The notes: generated by a model not told the origin, from the letters alone. 64,000 nucleotides of DNA from Gp6-AA40 sp050742535 (GCA_050742535.1 JBOGIQ010000001.1:1-64000); one strand, 5' to 3'; counted from the first letter of the stretch, positions 24,615 to 33,415 are shown. Translations and numbers: made by a program.

Positions 24615-25555
24615 TCGCTATTTGGTGCCTCGTGGGGCGAGCCTTGCAGGCTCGCCTCGCGAACCCGAAGGGTTCGCGCCACGGAATCGAAGTTCGCGCG
24701 ATCCGTCTCGCCGCAACGTTTGCCATCGTTGTCGCCGCTTCCCCGACGGGAGTACGCGGTCAGGACTCGACGTTTGCCTCGAAGGCTGCCCCCGTGCGGG
24801 TTGACGTGCTCGTGACCGACAACGGCGTTGCCCTGACCGGTCTGACGGCGGCTGACTTCGAGGTGACCGACAACGGCGTCGTCCAGCAGATCGAGCTGAT
24901 CGAATTCGACAAGCTGCCGTTGAACGTCATCCTGGCGCTCGACATGAGCGCCAGCACGGCGGGCGAACGGCTTCTGCACCTGCGGCTGGCCGCTCGCGCC
25001 GTGCTCGGGGGACTTGCTGCAACCGATCGCGGCGCGCTCCTCACATTCAGCGATGGCATCCAGCTGGCGCACGCGCTGTCGGCGGATGTCGCGGCGGTCC
25101 GCGCCGCGCTGGACCGGGTGTGGCCGTCCGGCGGAACGGCGCTCGTGGATGGTGCGTACTCCGCACTCATGCTCGCCGGGCGCGACGCCGGCCGCGACCT
25201 GGTCGTTGTCTTCAGCGATGGTCTGGACACGAGCAGCATCCTGCCGCGGGAGCGGGTGCTGGAGTCGGCACGGCGCAGCGACGCGGTCGTCTACGGCGTC
25301 ACCGCGGGAAACTCGGGAAAGGTCGGGTTCGTCAGCAGCCTCAGCCAGCAGACCGGCGGACAGTCGATGGAGGTCTCCTCGACGATGGATCTGCAGAAGA
25401 CGTTCGTCGGAATCCTCGACGAGTTCCGGCGCCGCTACGTCCTGAGCTTCACGCCGCGCGGCGTTTCCGGCACCGGCTGGCACCGGCTGCAGGTCCGCGT
25501 CAAGGGACGCCGGGCGGTGATTACCGCGCGCCAGGGGTATACCGCCGGCGGATAA
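24611..25555 (+). CDS. VWFA-related acidobacterial domain protein (TIGR03436-type)
   Basis: The 314-residue protein follows the family plan: a hydrophobic segment (LAATFAIVVAASPTGVRG, residues about 35-52), VRVDVLVTDNGVALTGL, DFEVTDNGVVQQIEL, and a VWA domain with LALDMSASTAGE at the metal-site region, VFSDGLDTSS, and RRYVLSFTPRG. Between the start codon and the hydrophobic part, about 20 residues are coded by a compound palindromic element (24631-24684), which pushes the signal segment inward. The true start may therefore differ, though no other ATG lies between. It overlaps the TPR gene by four bases. Confidence 0.78.
   Translation: MIAIWCLVGRALQARLANPKGSRHGIEVRAIRLAATFAIVVAASPTGVRGQDSTFASKAAPVRVDVLVTDNGVALTGLTAADFEVTDNGVVQQIELIEFDKLPLNVILALDMSASTAGERLLHLRLAARAVLGGLAATDRGALLTFSDGIQLAHALSADVAAVRAALDRVWPSGGTALVDGAYSALMLAGRDAGRDLVVVFSDGLDTSSILPRERVLESARRSDAVVYGVTAGNSGKVGFVSSLSQQTGGQSMEVSSTMDLQKTFVGILDEFRRRYVLSFTPRGVSGTGWHRLQVRVKGRRAVITARQGYTAGG
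24631..24684. repeat. Compound palindromic element in the N-terminal codons of the VWA gene
   Basis: CGTGGGGCGAGCCTTGCAGG...GCC is followed by GCGAACCCGAAGGGTTCGC and ends GCCACGG. It reads in frame between the ATG and the signal-peptide core. Confidence 0.82.
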
Positions 25556-25576
25556 CATATCGGGGATACGTCTCCG

Positions 25577-26848
25577 ATGAACCGCCCCACCAGTGAAACC
25601 TCGAATGACGTCCGCATGCGGGGGTTCGCGCGGCGCCACACGGTTGCGGCAGCGCTCGAGTGGCTCGACGCGCAGCTGCAGCCCTTCGACGTTGCTCAGG
25701 GCAGGCCTCTCGACGCCGAAACCATCCCGCTGGGTCTTGCGGCAGGCCGTGTGCTCGCCAGTTCGGTCGTCAGCGATGTCGACGTCCCGGGATTCGACCG
25801 CGCGACGATGGACGGCTATGCGGTGGACGCGGCGAGCACGGACGGTGCAGGCTCATACAATCGCCTGCCGCTGACAGTCATCGGCGACTCGATGCCGGGA
25901 CGCCCGTTCGGCGGATTGCTTCGGCCCGGCGAGGCGGTGCGGGTGATGACCGGCGCGCCGATTCCACGCGGGGCCGACGCCGTGGTGCCGGCAGAATTCG
26001 TCGAAATCGAAAGTCCAGCGCGCGTGCACGCGCTGGCGGCCGTTTCGCCAGGGAAGAACATCGGCCGAACCGGGGAAGACATCCCGCGTGGCACAACCAT
26101 TCTCGAGGTTTGCCGTGTGCTGCGGCCGCAGGACATCGGCGTCCTCAGCTCCGTTGGCCACGCTCAGGTCAGCGTGCTGCGGCGGCCGCGCGTGCGGCTT
26201 GTCGTCACCGGCAACGAACTGCTGCCCGCCGGATCCCGTCCGCACGGCGTTCATATCGCCGATGCGAACGGGCCGATGCTGGCCGCGCTGGTCGAACGCG
26301 ACGGCGGCGTGGTCGATTTTCCGGGCCTCGTCCGCGACGATCGGCAAGCCATCCTGGACGGCCTCACGGCCGACGCCGACATCGTGATCGTCTCCGGCGG
26401 ATCGAGCGTCGGCGTCGAGGACCTCGCGCCGACGTTGGTCGCGGAGCACGGCGACCTGGCCGTGCACGGCATCGCGATGCGGCCAAGCAGTCCGACCGGT
26501 CTTGGGACGGTCGGCCGCCGGCTGGTGTTCCTCCTTCCCGGCAACCCCGTCTCCAGCCTCTGTGCGTACGACTTTTTTGCCGGTCGCGCCGTTCGCGTCG
26601 TGGGCGGACGCGAGAAAGCCTGGCCCTACCGTGCCGTGCGAGCGGCGCTGAGCCGCAAGATCAGCTCGCCGATTGGGCGGCTCGATTATGCGCGCGTCAG
26701 GCTTGTCGAGGGCCGCGTCGATCCGATCGCCGTCGGCGGCGCGTCGGTGCTCTCGTCGACGACTCGCGCGGATGGCTTCGTGATCGTCGGCGACGACAGC
26801 GAGGGCTTCGCCGAAGGGACCGAGGTCGACGTCTGGCTGTATGCCTGA
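25577..26848 (+). CDS. moeA: Molybdopterin molybdotransferase
   Basis: The 423-residue protein has the MoeA order of motifs: VPGFDRATMDGYAV, RVMTGAPIPRGADAVVP, RLVVTGNELLP, IVSGGSSVGVEDL and FLLPGNPVSSLCAY, then a C-terminal beta domain (SPIGRLDYARVRL). MoeA inserts molybdate into adenylylated molybdopterin in the cytoplasm. A palindromic element (25682-25708, PFDVAQGRPL) lies in an N-terminal loop. It overlaps the next moeA-like gene by eight bases. Users of the cofactor in this window include formate dehydrogenase, nitrate reductase and MsrP. Confidence 0.9.
   Translation: MNRPTSETSNDVRMRGFARRHTVAAALEWLDAQLQPFDVAQGRPLDAETIPLGLAAGRVLASSVVSDVDVPGFDRATMDGYAVDAASTDGAGSYNRLPLTVIGDSMPGRPFGGLLRPGEAVRVMTGAPIPRGADAVVPAEFVEIESPARVHALAAVSPGKNIGRTGEDIPRGTTILEVCRVLRPQDIGVLSSVGHAQVSVLRRPRVRLVVTGNELLPAGSRPHGVHIADANGPMLAALVERDGGVVDFPGLVRDDRQAILDGLTADADIVIVSGGSSVGVEDLAPTLVAEHGDLAVHGIAMRPSSPTGLGTVGRRLVFLLPGNPVSSLCAYDFFAGRAVRVVGGREKAWPYRAVRAALSRKISSPIGRLDYARVRLVEGRVDPIAVGGASVLSSTTRADGFVIVGDDSEGFAEGTEVDVWLYA
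25682..25708. repeat. Dispersed element, CCCTTCGAC...GCTCAGGGCAGGC type, in moeA
   Basis: It is read in frame as PFDVAQGRP. A longer form begins the mobA gene at 28808. Confidence 0.7.
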
Positions 26849-28808
26849 GCAGGAACAGTTTCTTCAGGTCCTCGACCGCGACGAGGCGGAGCAGCGGTTC
26901 CGGGCGGCGCTGGATCTGACGCCGCGTGGCGTCGAGCGGATTCCGCTGGATGCGGCGCTGGGCCGTGTGCTCGCCGCCGACGTCCTGGCGCCGGTCGACG
27001 TTCCCTCCTTCGATCGCTCCAACGTCGACGGCTTCGCCGTTGTTGCCGAAGATACGTTCGGCGCGTCCGAGGAGATGCCGCGTTCCGTGCGGCTCGTGGA
27101 CGAACATATTCACACCGGGATCGTACCGGCGGCGGCGATCCACGGCGGCGACGCGGCGGCGATCGCCACCGGTGGGATGATGCCGCGCGGCGCCGACGCC
27201 GTCGTGATGGTCGAGTACGCGGAGGCGCGATCGGGCACGTTGCGGATTGCCCGCGCCGTCACGGCCGGCAGCGGCGTGTCGTTCGCCGGAACCGACATCA
27301 CGGCGGGCGAGACGGTGCTGCGCCAGGGTCAGCTCCTCACCAGCCGCGACACCGGCGTGCTGGCGGCGATTGGTGTGTTCGAGGTGGACGTGTGGCGCAA
27401 GCCCGTCGTGGCGGTTCTCTCGACCGGCGACGAGATCATCCCGCCCGGGCAGCCGATGGAGCCGGCGCGCGTCTACGACTCGAACGCACAGGTGCTCGCC
27501 GACGCCATTCGCGAAGCCGGCGGCGAGCCGGCGCGGCTGGGGATCGTTCGCGACGAGGAGAGCGCGCTGCGTGGGCATCTGCGCCAGGCGCTCGAGTTCG
27601 CCGACATCGTTCTGCTCTCCGGCGGCACCAGCAAGGGCGCCGGCGACGTGTCCTACCGCGTCGTCTCCGAGCTTGGCGATCCGGGAGTGGTCGCGCACGG
27701 CGTCGCACTCAAGCCGGGGAAGCCGATCTGTCTGGCCGCAACCGGTGGGCGCGCCGTCGTCGTGCTTCCCGGTTTTCCCACGTCGGCCATCTTCACGTTC
27801 CACGAGTTCGTGGCGCCGGTGATTCGCATGCTGGCGGGCCGCGATGCCGAAGAGCGCACGGTGGTGCCGGCGCGGCTGGCCGTGAAGGTGAACAGCGAGA
27901 TCGGTCGCACGGAATACCTGCTCGTCGGCCTGGTGCAGGCGCCGGACGATGATGTTGCTGCCGGCGACACCCGTGGCGTCCGGCTTCAGCCGGATAACCG
28001 AACATCGTTGATCGCCTATCCGATGGGCCAGGGCTCCGGCAGCGTGACGACGTTCAGCAGGGCAGACGGGTTCGCCACAATCGATCGGCATCAGGAGATC
28101 GTCGAGGCTGGCACTGTCGTCGACGTTCAGCTGCTGGGCCGCGACCTTCGGCTGGCGGACCTGGTGTGCATCGGCAGCCATTGCATCGGTCTGGACTACC
28201 TGCTCGGCGAGCTGCAGCGCCGCGGGGTGCGTTCGAAGTTCCTGGCGGTTGGCAGCACGGCAGGCCTCGACGCCGCCCGCCGCGGCGAGTGCGACATCGC
28301 CGGCGTCCATCTCCTCGATCCGGCGAGCGGCACGTACAACCGTCCGTTTCTGAGCGGCTGGCTCGAACTGATACCTGGCTACGGCCGGCTGCAGGGGATC
28401 GTGTTCCGCCGCGGTGACGGGCGTTTCGAGGGCCGCTCGGCCGCAGACGCGATTGCCGGCGCGACCAGCGAGCCCGATTGCGTGATGGTGAACAGGAATC
28501 AGGGGAGTGGCACGCGGGCGCTGATCGATCGCCTGCTTGGCGGCGCGCGGCCGCCGGGCTACGCCGTTCAGCCGCGCAACCACAACGCCGTTGCCGCGGC
28601 CGTACGGCAGGGGCGTGCCGATTGGGGTGTGACGCTCGACACCGTTGCGCACGGAGCCGGCCTCGGCTTCATTCCGGTTCAGCCCGAGCAATTTGATTTC
28701 ATCGTGCCTCGCGCTCGCGTCCAACGCGAAGCGGTCGTTGCGTTCAAGCGGCTGCTGGAAGAGCCCGACGTTCGTCTGGCGCTGCAGCGGCTCGGGATGA
28801 ACCTGTGA
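26841..28808 (+). CDS. MoeA-like protein fused to a periplasmic-binding/LysR-substrate-type domain
   Basis: The 655-residue protein has a complete MoeA part (VPSFDRSNVDGFAV, IATGGMMPRGADAVV, VVAVLSTGDEII, LLSGGTSKGAGDVSY, VVLPGFPTSAIFTF, residues 1 to about 420) followed by a substrate-binding domain (VCIGSHCIGLDYLLGELQ, FLAVGSTAGLDAARRGECDI, CVMVNRNQGSGTRALID, ADWGVTLDTVAHG). This arrangement is known from archaea and some bacteria; the extra domain may sense or deliver the oxyanion. Having two MoeA paralogues beside both molybdenum and tungsten-type enzymes suggests one for each metal, which is inference. A GTCCGGCTTCAGCCGGAT element (27978-27995) forms GVRLQPDNR at the domain boundary. Confidence 0.85.
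   Translation: MPEQEQFLQVLDRDEAEQRFRAALDLTPRGVERIPLDAALGRVLAADVLAPVDVPSFDRSNVDGFAVVAEDTFGASEEMPRSVRLVDEHIHTGIVPAAAIHGGDAAAIATGGMMPRGADAVVMVEYAEARSGTLRIARAVTAGSGVSFAGTDITAGETVLRQGQLLTSRDTGVLAAIGVFEVDVWRKPVVAVLSTGDEIIPPGQPMEPARVYDSNAQVLADAIREAGGEPARLGIVRDEESALRGHLRQALEFADIVLLSGGTSKGAGDVSYRVVSELGDPGVVAHGVALKPGKPICLAATGGRAVVVLPGFPTSAIFTFHEFVAPVIRMLAGRDAEERTVVPARLAVKVNSEIGRTEYLLVGLVQAPDDDVAAGDTRGVRLQPDNRTSLIAYPMGQGSGSVTTFSRADGFATIDRHQEIVEAGTVVDVQLLGRDLRLADLVCIGSHCIGLDYLLGELQRRGVRSKFLAVGSTAGLDAARRGECDIAGVHLLDPASGTYNRPFLSGWLELIPGYGRLQGIVFRRGDGRFEGRSAADAIAGATSEPDCVMVNRNQGSGTRALIDRLLGGARPPGYAVQPRNHNAVAAAVRQGRADWGVTLDTVAHGAGLGFIPVQPEQFDFIVPRARVQREAVVAFKRLLEEPDVRLALQRLGMNL
27978..27995. repeat. Palindromic element at the MoeA/binding-domain junction
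   Basis: GTCCGGCTTCAGCCGGAT is read in frame as VRLQPD near residue 385, within the MoeA C-terminal beta domain. Confidence 0.75.
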
Positions 28809-29443
28809 CCCTTCGACTCGCCCCCTCGGGGCTCGCTCAGGGCAGGCCCGCAGGAATCGTCCTGTGCGGCGGGAGGTCCACCCGCATGGGCGTTCCCAAG
28901 GCCACGCTGCCCTTCGGTCCCGAGACGATGCTGCAGCGGGTCGTCAGGCTTCTGGGAACGGTGGTCGATCCGATCGTGGTGGTCGGCGCCAGGGACCAGG
29001 AACTGCCGGCGCTGCCTCCCGCGGTGCTGATCACGCGCGACGAACGGGACGCGCGCGGCCCGCTGGAAGGACTGCGCGCGGGCCTGCAGGCGTTACCCGC
29101 CGACGCGGATGCCGCGTACGCCACGAGCTGCGACGTTCCGTTGCTGGTGCCCGCGTTCGTGCGGCGCATGATCGAGTTGCTCGGGGACCACGACATCGCC
29201 GTCATCGCGATCGACGGCTTCACGCATCCGCTGTCGGCCGTCTATCGGAGGGCGACGCTGCCGCACATCGACGCGCTGCTCGCGCAGGATCGGCTGCGGC
29301 CCGCGTATCTGTTCGAGGCTGTCCGTACGCGGCGCGTTACGCCTGACGAGATGCGGGATGTGGATCCCGAGCTCCGCACGCTGCGGAACCTCAACACGCG
29401 CGAGGATTATCTGACGGCGCTCGCGGAGGCTGGCCTGTCGTAG
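28805..29443 (+). CDS. mobA: Molybdenum cofactor guanylyltransferase
   Basis: The 212-residue protein shows the nucleotidyltransferase start AGIVLCGGRSTRMGVPKATLPFG with the GTP-binding loop and Lys, DERDARGPLEGLRAGL, and ATSCDVPLLVPAFV with the metal-binding Asp. MobA joins GMP to molybdopterin to give the MGD form needed by formate dehydrogenase and nitrate reductase, both found in this window. The first 15 residues (TLRLAPSGLAQGRP) come from a dispersed element lying between the GTG start and the conserved AGIVL, so the original N-terminus was replaced. The GTG overlaps the previous stop. Confidence 0.88.
   Translation: MTLRLAPSGLAQGRPAGIVLCGGRSTRMGVPKATLPFGPETMLQRVVRLLGTVVDPIVVVGARDQELPALPPAVLITRDERDARGPLEGLRAGLQALPADADAAYATSCDVPLLVPAFVRRMIELLGDHDIAVIAIDGFTHPLSAVYRRATLPHIDALLAQDRLRPAYLFEAVRTRRVTPDEMRDVDPELRTLRNLNTREDYLTALAEAGLS
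28808..28850. repeat. Dispersed element forming the MobA N-terminus
   Basis: CCCTTCGACTCGCCCCCTCG, then a mirrored part and GCTCAGGGCAGGC, starts two codons after the GTG and keeps the frame. Confidence 0.75.
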
Positions 29444-29508
29444 TGTCCGCCGTGGGGCGCGCCTTGTCAGGCGCGCCAGGCGGACGTGACAACGTCCGCC
29501 CCACGATC
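29441..29508. repeat. Compound palindromic element after mobA
   Basis: TAGTGTCCGC runs into CGTGGGGCGCGCC, then GGCGCGCC, GGCGGACGTGACAACGTCCGCC and CCACGATC. It mixes two element types, and the mobA TAG stop lies at its left edge. It fills the gap between convergent genes. Confidence 0.8.
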
Positions 29509-29531
29509 GTTATTCGGTGTCCGTTTAGCGC

Positions 29532-30890
29532 TCATTGCGGCGGAAACGCCTGCCGTGCGCCGTCGACCACGAGCACGACGCCCTGCCGCATCACGAACCG
29601 CATCCGCTCGAGCACGGTCACGTCGTCGAGCGGGCTGCCGCTCACGGCGATGATGTCCGCATCCTTCCCGGGCTCCAGCGATCCGATGCGGCTCGCGCGG
29701 TCGAGGAGCGTCGCCGCGTCGATTGTTGCCGCGCGGATCGCGGCCGCCGGCCTCATCCCCGCCTTGACGAGAAGAGCAAACTCCTTTGCGTTCTTCCCGT
29801 GATCCGATACGCCGGAGTCGGTGCCGAGCGCGATCTTGACGCCGTCGCGAATCGCCCTGGCGATATTCTCGCCGTGCGCGACGACGGCTTCCTCAGCCTT
29901 GGCCAGGGTGAGCGCGCTGCGTGCGCCGGCGCGCGCCTGCGCGAGCGCGGCATGAGGCGCGACCATCGTCGGCACGAGCCACGCCCCGGTCTGTTTGAAC
30001 TGCGCGTTCGTCGCCGGACTGGTGAACGTGCCGTGCTCGATTGAATCCACGCCGGCCTTCAGCGCGGCGGCGATGCCGTCTTCACCATGCGCGTGCGCGG
30101 CGACCTTTCGTCCAAACAGATGGGCCGTGTCGACAATGGCCTTCATCTCGTCGTCGAACAGCTGCTGACCCAGCCCGCCGGCGATGTTGCTGTTCACGCC
30201 GCCGGTGGCGGTGAACTTGATGACGTCGGCACCCTGCGAGATCTGATCGCGGACGGCGCGGCGGCAGTCGTCCGCGCCGCTGCACAAGTGGGTCGAGCGG
30301 GCGCGCCGCACCTCCGCAATGTCACGGTTCGTGTTGTTGGACGAATCGCCGTGCCCTCCCGGCCCGGAGATGCCGCGGCCGGCGGCGACGATGGTCGGCC
30401 CCGAGACGAGCCCGGCGAGGATTGCGTCGCGCAGGGCGGTGACGCTGTGGACGTCCGACCCGAGGTCGCGGACGGTCGTGAACCCGGCCTCGAGGGTGCG
30501 CCGGGCGTTGTCCACGCCAATCAGCAGCTCGTCTTCCACGTCTCGGTTAAGCAGTTCCAGCCTCGCGCGCATCTTGTCGTCGTCGCTGAAGATGTGCACG
30601 TGCGCGTCGATCATTCCCGGCAGCACGAAGTCCTTCTTCAGGTCAATCAGCCGTGCACCCGGCGCGGGCGCGACGAACCCGTCGCGAATGGAGTCGATCC
30701 GATTGTTCCTGACGACGACGGTAGACGGGCCGCGCGGCGCCTGGGCGGGACGATCGAGCAGCGCTCCGGCGTGGATGTAGACGACGCGATCTGGCGGCGC
30801 CTGCGCACTCAGCCTGACCGTGTGCGCGCGCTCAGGCAGACCCGCCGCAATGGCACTGGCGAGGACGATGCCCGGAAGTATTCTGCGCAT
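29532..30890 (-). CDS. Exported metal-dependent amidohydrolase
   Basis: The 452-residue product has a hydrophobic N-terminus (LPGIVLASAIAAGLP) and the amidohydrolase motifs: GMIDAHVHIF (HxH metal site), DVIKFTATGGVN with the bridging Lys region, AAHAHGEDGI, GVDSIEHGTF and LGTDSGVSDHG with the catalytic Asp, then PGKDADIIAVSGSPL. Relatives cleave C-N bonds such as those of imidazolones, prolyl dipeptides or hydantoins; the substrate is open. Its ATG overlaps the MsrP stop, so the two are co-translated, probably both outside the cytoplasm. Confidence 0.85.
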   Translation of the reverse strand: MRRILPGIVLASAIAAGLPERAHTVRLSAQAPPDRVVYIHAGALLDRPAQAPRGPSTVVVRNNRIDSIRDGFVAPAPGARLIDLKKDFVLPGMIDAHVHIFSDDDKMRARLELLNRDVEDELLIGVDNARRTLEAGFTTVRDLGSDVHSVTALRDAILAGLVSGPTIVAAGRGISGPGGHGDSSNNTNRDIAEVRRARSTHLCSGADDCRRAVRDQISQGADVIKFTATGGVNSNIAGGLGQQLFDDEMKAIVDTAHLFGRKVAAHAHGEDGIAAALKAGVDSIEHGTFTSPATNAQFKQTGAWLVPTMVAPHAALAQARAGARSALTLAKAEEAVVAHGENIARAIRDGVKIALGTDSGVSDHGKNAKEFALLVKAGMRPAAAIRAATIDAATLLDRASRIGSLEPGKDADIIAVSGSPLDDVTVLERMRFVMRQGVVLVVDGARQAFPPQ

Positions 30891-31828
30891 CAGTAATTCT
30901 TGCGCAGATCCATCCCCTTATACAGGCTGGCGACCTCGTCGCCGTATCCGTTGAACATCTGCGTCCGCGTCGACCGGAAGAGCGACGGCAGACGCGCCTC
31001 GGTTGCCTGGCTGTGCCGCGGATGAGCGACAGTCGGGTTCACGTTGGAGTAGAAGCCGTAGGCTTCCGGCCAGTTGATCATCCATGACGTCTGCGGCTGC
31101 TTCTCGACGAAACGGATCCGGACGATGGACTTGATGCCCTTGAACCCGTACTTCCAGGGCACCACCAGACGCAGCGGCGCACCGTTCTGGTTCGGCAGCA
31201 CCTCCCCGTAGATACCGACGGCAAGAATGGTCAGCGGATGGAGCGCTTCATCCAGCCGCAGGCCCTCGACGTATGGCCACTCGAGCACGTCGCTGCGCTG
31301 ACCGCGCATCTGCCCCGTATCGTGGGCAGTGGTGAACTCGACGAATCGAGCCTTCGACGTCGGCTCCACTCGCTTGATCAGATTGGCGAGCGGGAAGCCG
31401 ACCCAGGGAATCACCATCGACCAGCCTTCGACGCAGCGCATGCGATAGATCCGGTCCTCGAGCGTTTCGCCTTTGAGGATGTCCTCGAGGTTCAGGCGGC
31501 CCCGTTTCGCGCACTCGCCGTCGATGGCCACGGTCCAGGGCTGCGGCGGACGGTACCGTGGCGCGTAGACGGCCGGGTCGCTCTTATCCGTGCCGAACTC
31601 ATAGAAGTTGTTGTAGGTGGTGACCTGCTCCCAGGTGTTGGGCTTTTCGGTCGTGCTCAGCGCGCTGCGGATGGTGGTGAGCTTGCGCCCGTGCGCCGCC
31701 GGCTGCTGGGCGGACACGGAATCGGCGAGCACGGTTGCGCCCCCCGCAACCATCATGCTTTGCATGAACGACCGGCGGTTCAGATACACCCGGCGTGCGG
31801 TGATCTCCGAGCTGGGAATCCTTGCCAT
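30890..31828 (-). CDS. msrP: Protein-methionine-sulfoxide reductase catalytic subunit
   Basis: The 312-residue protein carries a twin-arginine signal (NRRSFMQSMMVAGGATVLA) and the sulfite-oxidase-like molybdopterin fold: NNFYEFGTDKSDPA, then RMRCVEGWSMVIPWVGFPL, whose Cys binds molybdenum, and GAPLRLVVPWKYGFKGIKSI. MsrP repairs oxidised methionines in periplasmic proteins, taking electrons from the haem membrane protein MsrQ. No msrQ is adjacent, so the electron donor must be elsewhere. It uses the simple molybdopterin form without added GMP. It is exported folded through the Tat system. Confidence 0.92.
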   Translation of the reverse strand: MARIPSSEITARRVYLNRRSFMQSMMVAGGATVLADSVSAQQPAAHGRKLTTIRSALSTTEKPNTWEQVTTYNNFYEFGTDKSDPAVYAPRYRPPQPWTVAIDGECAKRGRLNLEDILKGETLEDRIYRMRCVEGWSMVIPWVGFPLANLIKRVEPTSKARFVEFTTAHDTGQMRGQRSDVLEWPYVEGLRLDEALHPLTILAVGIYGEVLPNQNGAPLRLVVPWKYGFKGIKSIVRIRFVEKQPQTSWMINWPEAYGFYSNVNPTVAHPRHSQATEARLPSLFRSTRTQMFNGYGDEVASLYKGMDLRKNY

Positions 31829-31897
31829 GCTGCCTCCAGCCGTTTAGACGCCGTCGGCGTCTATTTGTCCGGGGTCCCGTGCTATAAGGTGCGCGCC

Positions 31898-32539
31898 ATG
31901 CTCGTGAGCCGTTCCGTTCTCATTCTGCTGACGGTGACCCTGAGTGCTTCTCCGTTACAGGCTCAGGAGCCAGACGCATACAGTCAGCTCGTGGAACGGC
32001 TGAAATCCGGCGATCGCACGGTGGATTTTACCGAGTTGCGGATGGCTTTTACCGAGACGGCCAACTACAACGGGATGATGATGGGCGTCTACCGGCAGCT
32101 CTGGAACCCGCTCAACACAAAGGACTTCGAAGGCGCACTGAAGGTGGTCGACGTCGTGCTCCGAAGGAATTACGCGGAGCCGAACGCTCACATGGTGGCT
32201 GCGATTGCCCATTCCCAGCTTGGACGCCAGGAGGAGTCGCAGTTTCACCGTTTCGTTGCCGAGGGCCTGGTGCGGTCGATCATGTCGCAGGGTGACGGCA
32301 AGACGCAGGAGACCGCATACCAGGTGATCGACATCAGCGAGGAGTATGCGGTCTTCCGGATGATGGGTCTGACCCTGCGGTCACAAGGAGCCTCTGCACC
32401 GAAGGACGGAGAACCGATCGTCGATACGATGACCCTTCTCGACAATCGGACGAAGGAAGAGCGGGTGATGTATTTCGCGGTGGAGAATCGCGCGTCGCTG
32501 GCGAAGAAGCGAGCCGCCGCGGCTCAGGCTCCCCGCTGA
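31898..32539 (+). CDS. DUF4919-type exported protein
   Basis: The 213-residue product starts with a clear signal peptide (VLILLTVTLSASPLQAQ, cleavage after AQA-like LQAQ). It continues YSQLVERLKSGDRTVDFTELRMAFTET, then a helical part (AHMVAAIAHSQLGRQEESQFH) and the end MTLLDNRTKEERVMYFAVE, as in DUF4919 proteins. The function is unknown; the fold may be TPR-like. The ATG at 31898 is used because it alone places the signal peptide at the N-terminus. No operon partner is evident, since both neighbours are on the other strand. Confidence 0.72.
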   Translation: MLVSRSVLILLTVTLSASPLQAQEPDAYSQLVERLKSGDRTVDFTELRMAFTETANYNGMMMGVYRQLWNPLNTKDFEGALKVVDVVLRRNYAEPNAHMVAAIAHSQLGRQEESQFHRFVAEGLVRSIMSQGDGKTQETAYQVIDISEEYAVFRMMGLTLRSQGASAPKDGEPIVDTMTLLDNRTKEERVMYFAVENRASLAKKRAAAAQAPR

Positions 32540-32551
32540 CCGTCCTTGGTA

Positions 32552-32575
32552 CGTAGTGTCCGCCTTCAGGCGGAC
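32552..32575. repeat. Palindromic element, GTCCGCCTTCAGGCGGAC type, between convergent genes
   Basis: It lies 13 bp after the DUF4919 stop and 10 bp before the TIGR03435 stop. It could act as a shared 3' hairpin. Confidence 0.85.
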
Positions 32576-32584
32576 GACGGGGTC

Positions 32585-33415
32585 TCAGTCTGGCGTTGGG
32601 CGTTCGACGCCCTCCACGACCAGAAACTCCACCGGCCCTGTCGTTGACTCCAGCTTCAGTCCGAGCTGCTCGTGGAGTGCGGCGAACAGCGTCGGCAGAT
32701 TGTTGTCTGGTCCCGCCGCCGCCTGCAGACCCATGCGGGCGAACCGGAGGTCGAGGTCGTAAGTCCCGGTCAGCCCAGTGCGATCCACGACCATTCGTCC
32801 GGCGCTGCCGCCGAGCGATCCTGCCAGGTTCGCCAGACTTACGGCGCCGCCCTGGATGATCGAACCGGTCGCGTCTGTGAACATGGAGCGCATGCCGCAC
32901 ACCATGAGCTCGCCGGCCTGCGGCGGCGGAATCGTAACCCCGGGCCCACCGGAGACGCCCCCCTCCCGGCACTCGCTGGACAGCTTCAGATTTGGGCCGA
33001 GACGCCGGTCCGACCGGGCCACGACCAGGGCGTAGATGGGCTGATCGCGCATTTCCATACGCGCCACGAGCCTGAACCGATCCGCAAGCAGCGCGCGCAG
33101 CATAAGTGAAAGCTGATTGTCCGGGGCGCCGGCCGGCGCGCGCGCGATGACGTCGAACCGCTCGGAGTCCATCCACGAGGGTCCGCCAACGACGCGCTCG
33201 AGGCGCAGCCCGTACGCACTCGAGATCAGCATCCGTAGCGGATAGTTCGTGAACGTCATCGACCCATTGCCGAACCGGGCCGACTGGCTGCCAGCGCCCG
33301 TGTTCGGCCTCACCGACGCGACCTCGAACGCGGGGGCCGGAGACTGCGCCTGTCCAGCGATTGTCACGAGACGCCCGCTGGCCAGCAGGACTGTCAATGC
33401 GGCGATTCGACGCAT
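32585..33415 (-). CDS. TIGR03435-family exported protein
   Basis: The 276-residue product has a signal peptide (IAALTVLLASGRLVTIAGQA) and the family pattern: FEVASVRPNTG, MTFTNYPLRMLISSAYGL, RFDVIARAPAG, LRALLADRFRLVARMEMRDQ, VVDRTGLTGTYDLDLRF and LGLKLESTTGPVEFLVVE. This soil-associated family is greatly expanded in Acidobacteriota and has no proven function; some members lie next to regulatory membrane peptidases. Here it follows the aldehyde oxidoreductase gene by 50 bp in the same direction. Confidence 0.88.
   Translation of the reverse strand: MRRIAALTVLLASGRLVTIAGQAQSPAPAFEVASVRPNTGAGSQSARFGNGSMTFTNYPLRMLISSAYGLRLERVVGGPSWMDSERFDVIARAPAGAPDNQLSLMLRALLADRFRLVARMEMRDQPIYALVVARSDRRLGPNLKLSSECREGGVSGGPGVTIPPPQAGELMVCGMRSMFTDATGSIIQGGAVSLANLAGSLGGSAGRMVVDRTGLTGTYDLDLRFARMGLQAAAGPDNNLPTLFAALHEQLGLKLESTTGPVEFLVVEGVERPTPD

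Noticed and set aside
26697..28724. Long minus-strand frame opposite the MoeA fusion gene
   Set aside because: Shadow of a gene with clear motifs on the plus strand; amino-acid content is typical of antisense reading.
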